DNA from: Neisseria lactamica
Lineage (GTDB): Bacteria > Pseudomonadota > Gammaproteobacteria > Burkholderiales > Neisseriaceae
DNA length: 15,535 nt
Assembly (NCBI GenBank): GCA_001067655.1
Contig: JUNU01000296.1
Span: 1 to 15,535 of the forward strand
Direction: 5' to 3'
The first letter of the stretch is position 1. Each line of letters starts with the position of its first letter. Both the position numbers and the translations under genes were made by a program. The notes beneath the pieces are model-generated. The model had not been told where the DNA came from and did not search any database. It saw only the letters and a list, made by a program, of their open reading frames with translations. Positions 12,519 to 15,535 of this stretch are shown here, piece after piece.

Positions 12519-13319
12519 CTACCCAAGCAAATCTTGCTGCAACGACGTTTGTGCCGGATAGCGGTATGCGACGGGGCCGTCTGCCAGCCCGCCGACAAAC
12601 TGGCGCACCCAAGGCGAATCCAGTTCGCGCATTTCCTGCGGCGAGCCGGAGAACATGATTTCGCCGTGCGCCAAGAAAATCACCTGATCGACGATTTCTA
12701 AAGATCTTTCAATGTCGTGCGTCACCATAATGCTGGTCGAACGCAAAGCTTTGTTGACGCGGCTGATCAAGTGGGCAATCACGCCTAAGGAAATCGGATC
12801 GAGACCGGTAAACGGCTCGTCGTACAACATAATTTCAGGGTCGAGCGCAATCGTGCGGGCAAGCGCGACGCGGCGCGACATCCCGCCGGAGAGTTCGGAC
12901 GGCATCAGGTTTTCCACGCCGCGCAGACCGACCGCGTTCAATTTCAACAAAACCAAATCGCGGATAACCGCTTCCGGCAGGCGCGTCAGTTCGCGCATCG
13001 GAAAAGCGATATTGTCGAACACCGACAAATCGGTAAACAGCGCGCCGTGTTGGAACAATACGCCCATACGGCGGCGGTGTTCATACAATTCGTCAGCCGA
13101 AAAGCCCGCCAAATCACGTCCTTCAATCAAAACCTTACCCGACTGCGGATGAATCTGACCCGTAATCAGCCGCATCAGCGTGGTTTTGCCGCTGCCCGAA
13201 CCGCCCATCACGGCGGCGAAGTTTCCTTGGGGAATGCTGAAATTGATATTGTTCAGAATCGGACGGTCGCCATACGCGAAGGCAACGTCTTTCATTTCGA
13301 TGAAGGGTACGGAACTCAT
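12519..13319 (-). CDS. mlaF: MlaF, ABC-transporter ATPase
   Basis: MlaF powers the Mla lipid transporter. The 266-residue ATPase has Walker A GGSGSGKTT (39-47), Q-loop Gln90 in VLFQHGALF, signature LSGGMSRR (143-150), Walker B IMLYDEP (163-169) and H-loop His201 in MVTHDIERS. GGMSRRVALARTIALDPE is the pattern of MlaF/MkL-type ATPases. The C-terminal tail beyond about 240 is the short extension that in MlaF contacts the neighbouring subunit. It is the first gene of the operon. Upstream of ATG 13319 the minus strand is pyrimidine-rich (CTATCTTCCCCTTC) with no Shine-Dalgarno, which is unusual for this window. A good promoter lies about 40 bases upstream. Confidence 0.95.
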   Translation of the reverse strand: MSSVPFIEMKDVAFAYGDRPILNNINFSIPQGNFAAVMGGSGSGKTTLMRLITGQIHPQSGKVLIEGRDLAGFSADELYEHRRRMGVLFQHGALFTDLSVFDNIAFPMRELTRLPEAVIRDLVLLKLNAVGLRGVENLMPSELSGGMSRRVALARTIALDPEIMLYDEPFTGLDPISLGVIAHLISRVNKALRSTSIMVTHDIERSLEIVDQVIFLAHGEIMFSGSPQEMRELDSPWVRQFVGGLADGPVAYRYPAQTSLQQDLLG

Positions 13320-13358
13320 GAAGGGGAAGATAGGGCGGGATGTATTTTAATTACTTGC

Positions 13359-13387
13359 ATTGTAAAGCTTATCAAGGTGTCGGGCAA
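13359..13387 (-). promoter_or_regulatory. Probable promoter of the mla operon
   Basis: On the minus strand TTGCCC (-35, 13387-13382) and TACAAT (-10, 13364-13359) are exactly 17 bases apart. The expected transcript start leaves a leader of about 33 bases before mlaF. A DUS directly abuts the -35. Confidence 0.6.
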
Positions 13388-13388
13388 T

Positions 13389-13401
13389 TTTCAGACGACC
13401 T
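13389..13401 (-). repeat. DUS upstream of the mla promoter
   Basis: TTTCAGACGACCT on the plus strand, a perfect minus-strand DUS, ending one base before the -35 hexamer. Confidence 0.92.
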
Positions 13402-13680
13402 TATCAAGAAAACGTCTGTTAAGAAGCGTGAAAATCATGTGTTTGGTAGAAATTTTAAGACCATTGGAATGGTTAAGGCGTGAATCTTACAACCTGCTGT
13501 CTTCATTTTAGGACGGGGCAAGTTACAGAACTTAATAATCCTAAACATAACGATTTTCGCCGGCGGGGGAAGTTTTAAATTTATGGCAAGATTTTGTAGG
13601 CAAAGACACAACATTCTACAAACAAAACTTACATATCGAATAAATTTGTGAAAACCATCCCATCCAAAACAAACTGGCCT

Positions 13681-13713
13681 GTCTGCAAAACAAAGCTTGT
13701 TTCACAGGCAGAC
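13681..13713 (-). terminator. Probable terminator of the copper-storage gene
   Basis: GTCTGC (13681-13686) pairs with GCAGAC (13708-13713), and inside it AAACAA (13688-13693) with TTGTTT (13697-13702), giving a stacked hairpin with small bulges. The minus strand continues AGGCCAGTTTGTTTTGG. It lies 20 bases after the stop codon. Confidence 0.55.
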
Positions 13714-13732
13714 CGGTGATTGACTGCGTCAA

Positions 13733-14188
13733 TTAAGCAGCGATTTTTTCGCACTCTTTGATGCAAGCAAGGCAAGACTCATAGCATTGTTTGCATTCTG
13801 CGTGGTGGCCTGCATGTTGTTTGCACGCGGCGGCACATTGTTTGCACGCTTCAACGCAGACTTTTGCCAAAGAAGGGGTCAGCGGAGAGTTTTGGGCGGC
13901 AAGGTTTTGCAGCGCGCCGCACAATGCCAGCATTTGGTTGACGCCTGTTGCGCAGTCTTTCATTGAAGTATCGCCTTGGCTCAGCAGTCGGATGCAGTGT
14001 GCCAAACAGATTTGACCTGCTTCAACACAGTGGGCAGCCGCTTTTCTTGCGGCTTCATAGGTTTTGGATGCAGCAGCAGGAGCAGCGTGGGAATGGCCTT
14101 TATGGCTATGATTTCCGTGAGCACGGGCGAATGAGGCGGCGGCTGCCAAAGAAACGGCTGTACCACCCAAGAATTGACGACGGTTCAT
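13733..14188 (-). CDS. Tat-exported four-helix-bundle copper-storage protein (Csp1-like)
   Basis: A 151-residue protein of the Csp/DUF326 type. The N-terminus MNRRQFLGGTAVSLAAAASF is a twin-arginine signal (RRQFLG), cleaved after ARA (about residue 23). Then comes a His-rich tract, HGNHSHKGHSH (24-34). The rest is helical with 14 cysteines (54, 61, 65, 79, 90, 111, 115, 118, 122, 132, 135, 139, 142, 146), mostly in CxxxC, CxxC or CxxxxxxC spacing as in Csp1, where cysteines lining a four-helix bundle bind many Cu(I) ions. Tat export fits Csp1 rather than cytosolic Csp3. The likely role is periplasmic copper storage or detoxification. AAGGAAA lies seven bases before the ATG. The cysteine count is close to the 13 of Methylosinus Csp1 (from memory). 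No recognisable copper-regulator box was found upstream. Confidence 0.9.
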   Translation of the reverse strand: MNRRQFLGGTAVSLAAAASFARAHGNHSHKGHSHAAPAAASKTYEAARKAAAHCVEAGQICLAHCIRLLSQGDTSMKDCATGVNQMLALCGALQNLAAQNSPLTPSLAKVCVEACKQCAAACKQHAGHHAECKQCYESCLACIKECEKIAA

Positions 14189-14741
14189 ACTGTATTTCCT
14201 TATATAATCATTGATATGCAGTTAAACATAACGAATCGCCAAAATCGAAGACAGTGGCTTTCTGCGCATCATTGATGTCGTCTGAAATCAGCTGCTTATT
14301 CGGATTTTGAGCGATTACACTACACTTACCGGCGCAATCGTATCATTCAGCCGTTCGGCAGACAATAGGTCGAAAGTTGATAAATAATCAATGAAGTTAT
14401 TTTATTTCTTATGTTGTTTACGCAGCCTGAAACCAGCTCTGTTCAAATTTGCTATGGCAAATCATTAAATTCCAAAATCCATTATCTTGCAGAAGTTTGT
14501 TTTATCCGGTTTTGAAGTGGTGAAAATCAAATCAAACGGTAAAAGGGGTGGGCAAAGATTCGGTATCGGTTTCAGAAGCAGTCTTTTATGTAAATTTATG
14601 ATTGCAGCACTTTAAAATGCTTTGAACGCTACCACTTATCCCTAAACGGCGACGTAGGCATATTTTTATGCCCAAGCCAATAATTTGCTGATAGAATCAG
14701 TACTCTTTTTGTTTTCACACATTTTTTCAGGAGCAAACGCC
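14189..14741. other. Divergent intergenic region between copper-storage gene and yccA
   Basis: No credible gene lies in these 553 bases. Visible items are a hybrid DUS (14275-14287), TTGAT-N5-ATCAA (14377-14391), a small hairpin ATTTGC-TATG-GCAAAT (14447-14462) and another, GGCATA-TTTT-TATGCC (14657-14672). A possible yccA -10 box, TAGAAT, lies around 14689. The region must carry both promoters, but neither has a good -35. Confidence 0.65.
14275..14287 (+). repeat. Hybrid-dialect DUS upstream of the copper-storage gene
   Basis: ATGTCGTCTGAAA: the third copy of this form in the window, 87 bases before the csp start codon. Confidence 0.75.
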
Positions 14742-15428
14742 ATGCGAAACGACGTTTACGACCATCCTCTTGCAGGACAAGTTTCCCAAAACATTGTCTT
14801 GCAAAAAACTTACCGCCTGCTGGGTTTGTCTTTCATTCCCGCTATTGCCGGCGCATTCGCCAGCAGCGCTTTGGGCCTAAACCTGTACGCTATGTTCGGC
14901 GCACGCTGGATGGGTTTTGTAGCTGTATTGGCATTCTTCTACGGTATGATTTTCCTTATCGAGAAAAACCGTTACAGCAATACGGGCGTTGTCTTGTTGA
15001 TGATTTTTACCTTCGGTATGGGTGTGTTGATCAGCCCGTTGCTGCAATATGCGCTTGCTATCCGTAATGGTACTCAAATCGTAGGTGTCGCCGCAGCCAT
15101 GACCGCCGGCGTATTCTTTACGATGGCAGCGATGGCGCGCCGCACAACGATGAACATGAACTCGCTCGGACGCTTCTTGGCAATCGGCGGTGTGGTTCTG
15201 ATGATTGCAGTGGTTGCTAACTTCATTCTGCAAATTCCGGCTCTGAGCCTGGCGATTTCCGGCGCGTTCGTTGTGTTCAGTTCGCTGGTTATTATGTGGC
15301 AGGTGCGTACCGTGATTGACGGTGGTGAAGACAGCCATATCAGCGCGGCCCTGACCATTTTCATCTCGATTTACAATATTTTCAGCAGCCTGTTGCGCAT
15401 CTTGTTGGCATTCACCAGCGACGATTAA
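14742..15428 (+). CDS. Bax inhibitor-1/YccA family inner-membrane protein
   Basis: A 228-residue protein of the BI-1/YccA family with about seven membrane segments (about 25-50, 56-73, 81-105, 111-131, 143-163, 167-187, 205-223). The N-terminus MRNDVYDHPLAGQ is cytoplasmic and typical of YccA homologues; the short C-terminal tail ends in acidic residues (FTSDD). In E. coli YccA is a substrate and modulator of the FtsH protease, and family members influence proton or calcium leak. The role in Neisseria is not known. ATG 14742 has AGGAG nine bases upstream; an in-frame start at 14685 would add a hydrophobic stretch with no ribosome binding site and is rejected. The gene stands alone, ended by a strong DUS terminator 20 bases downstream. 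Confidence 0.9.
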   Translation: MRNDVYDHPLAGQVSQNIVLQKTYRLLGLSFIPAIAGAFASSALGLNLYAMFGARWMGFVAVLAFFYGMIFLIEKNRYSNTGVVLLMIFTFGMGVLISPLLQYALAIRNGTQIVGVAAAMTAGVFFTMAAMARRTTMNMNSLGRFLAIGGVVLMIAVVANFILQIPALSLAISGAFVVFSSLVIMWQVRTVIDGGEDSHISAALTIFISIYNIFSSLLRILLAFTSDD

Positions 15429-15448
15429 TTGCTTAGGTTCTGATATCT

Positions 15449-15484
15449 AGGTCGTCTGAAATCTGAAAAGGTTTCAGACGACCT
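15449..15484 (+). terminator. Inverted-DUS terminator of the yccA-like gene
   Basis: AGGTCGTCTGAAA (15449-15461), loop TCTGAAAAGG, TTTCAGACGACCT (15472-15484), then T's to 15489. The T tract runs straight into the Correia element. Confidence 0.9.
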
Positions 15485-15488
15485 TTTT

Positions 15489-15535
15489 TATAGTGGATTA
15501 ACTTTAAACCAGTACGGCGTTGCCTCGCCTTAGCT
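15489..15535. mobile_element. Correia element, truncated by the right window edge
   Basis: It begins TATAGTGGATTAACTTTAAA and continues CCAGTACGGCGTTGCCTCGC, then CTTAGCT. GCCTTAGCT is where full-length Correia elements enter the central block that short forms lack, so this copy is probably the longer type, unlike the other two. The rest lies outside the window. Confidence 0.88.

Larger units (their letters stand above)
13320..13732. other. Gene-free gap between copper-storage gene and mlaF
   Basis: No credible gene lies in these 413 bases. They hold the mla promoter (13359-13387), a DUS (13389-13401), an inverted repeat TTTGTAG (13593-13599) / CTACAAA (13616-13622) with a 16-base spacer, and the probable terminator of the copper-storage gene (13681-13713). 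I see nothing recognisable in 13402-13590. Confidence 0.7.

Noticed and set aside
13047..13511. A 154-codon plus-strand open frame across the mlaF start and promoter.
   Set aside because: Most of it is antisense to mlaF, and the rest crosses the mla promoter and a DUS.
14377..14391. An FNR-like site, TTGAT-AAATA-ATCAA.
   Set aside because: FNR sites have a four-base spacer and this has five; it is also far from any visible promoter.
2832..15484. Regularly recurring short repeats that might suggest a CRISPR array.
   Set aside because: They are DUS at irregular distances in both orientations and inside genes, with no spacer-repeat periodicity and no cas genes.

Overview
The window is an ordinary chromosomal stretch of a commensal Neisseria. 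The main signal is the DNA uptake sequence (DUS): about 30 copies of GGTCGTCTGAAA, usually AGGTCGTCTGAAA, lie on both strands, many as inverted pairs that form terminators. From family knowledge this is the 'mucDUS' dialect of the N. mucosa / N. sicca / N. macacae group, not the ATGCCGTCTGAA of meningococcus and gonococcus. Three Correia-type elements (TATAGTGGATTAA... termini) support the genus; two of them are cut by the window edges.

Layout. Positions 1-68 hold the end of a Correia element. Next come class II fructose-bisphosphate aldolase (minus, 175-1239), then on the plus strand a hotdog thioesterase (1451-1885) and the recombinase xerC (1888-2787). A minus-strand group follows: an AraC-type regulator (2891-3820), an exported SnoaL/NTF2-like protein (4061-4546), an NAD(P)-binding NmrA-like reductase (4634-5290) and a DUF2262-like protein (5455-6447). 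Divergent from the last is a plus-strand pair, a LysR regulator (6634-7524) overlapping a GIY-YIG protein of the UPF0213 type (7521-7799). An AT-rich orphan lipoprotein (7940-8776) and a 450-base gap with a compound DUS hairpin and a 70-base Correia element come next.

The second half is the mla operon on the minus strand in the order mlaF-E-D-C-B-A (13319 down to 9230). It encodes the whole phospholipid-trafficking system, including outer-membrane MlaA, which is unlinked in E. coli. MlaF/E/B/D form the inner-membrane ABC complex, MlaC is the periplasmic carrier and MlaA the outer-membrane partner. The operon contains DUS copies and hairpins between mlaF and mlaE and between mlaC and mlaB. Upstream are a Tat-exported Csp1-like copper-storage protein (13733-14188, minus) and a Bax-inhibitor-1/YccA membrane protein (14742-15428, plus), which ends in a DUS terminator directly abutting a Correia element.

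I found no phage, CRISPR array, tRNA, rRNA or toxin system, and nothing that looks like a wholly new multi-gene system. The points most worth a second look are small-scale: hybrid and foreign DUS dialects, hairpins inside the mla operon, a MlaA without a lipobox and with a possibly shifted C-terminus, and the AT-rich lipoprotein.
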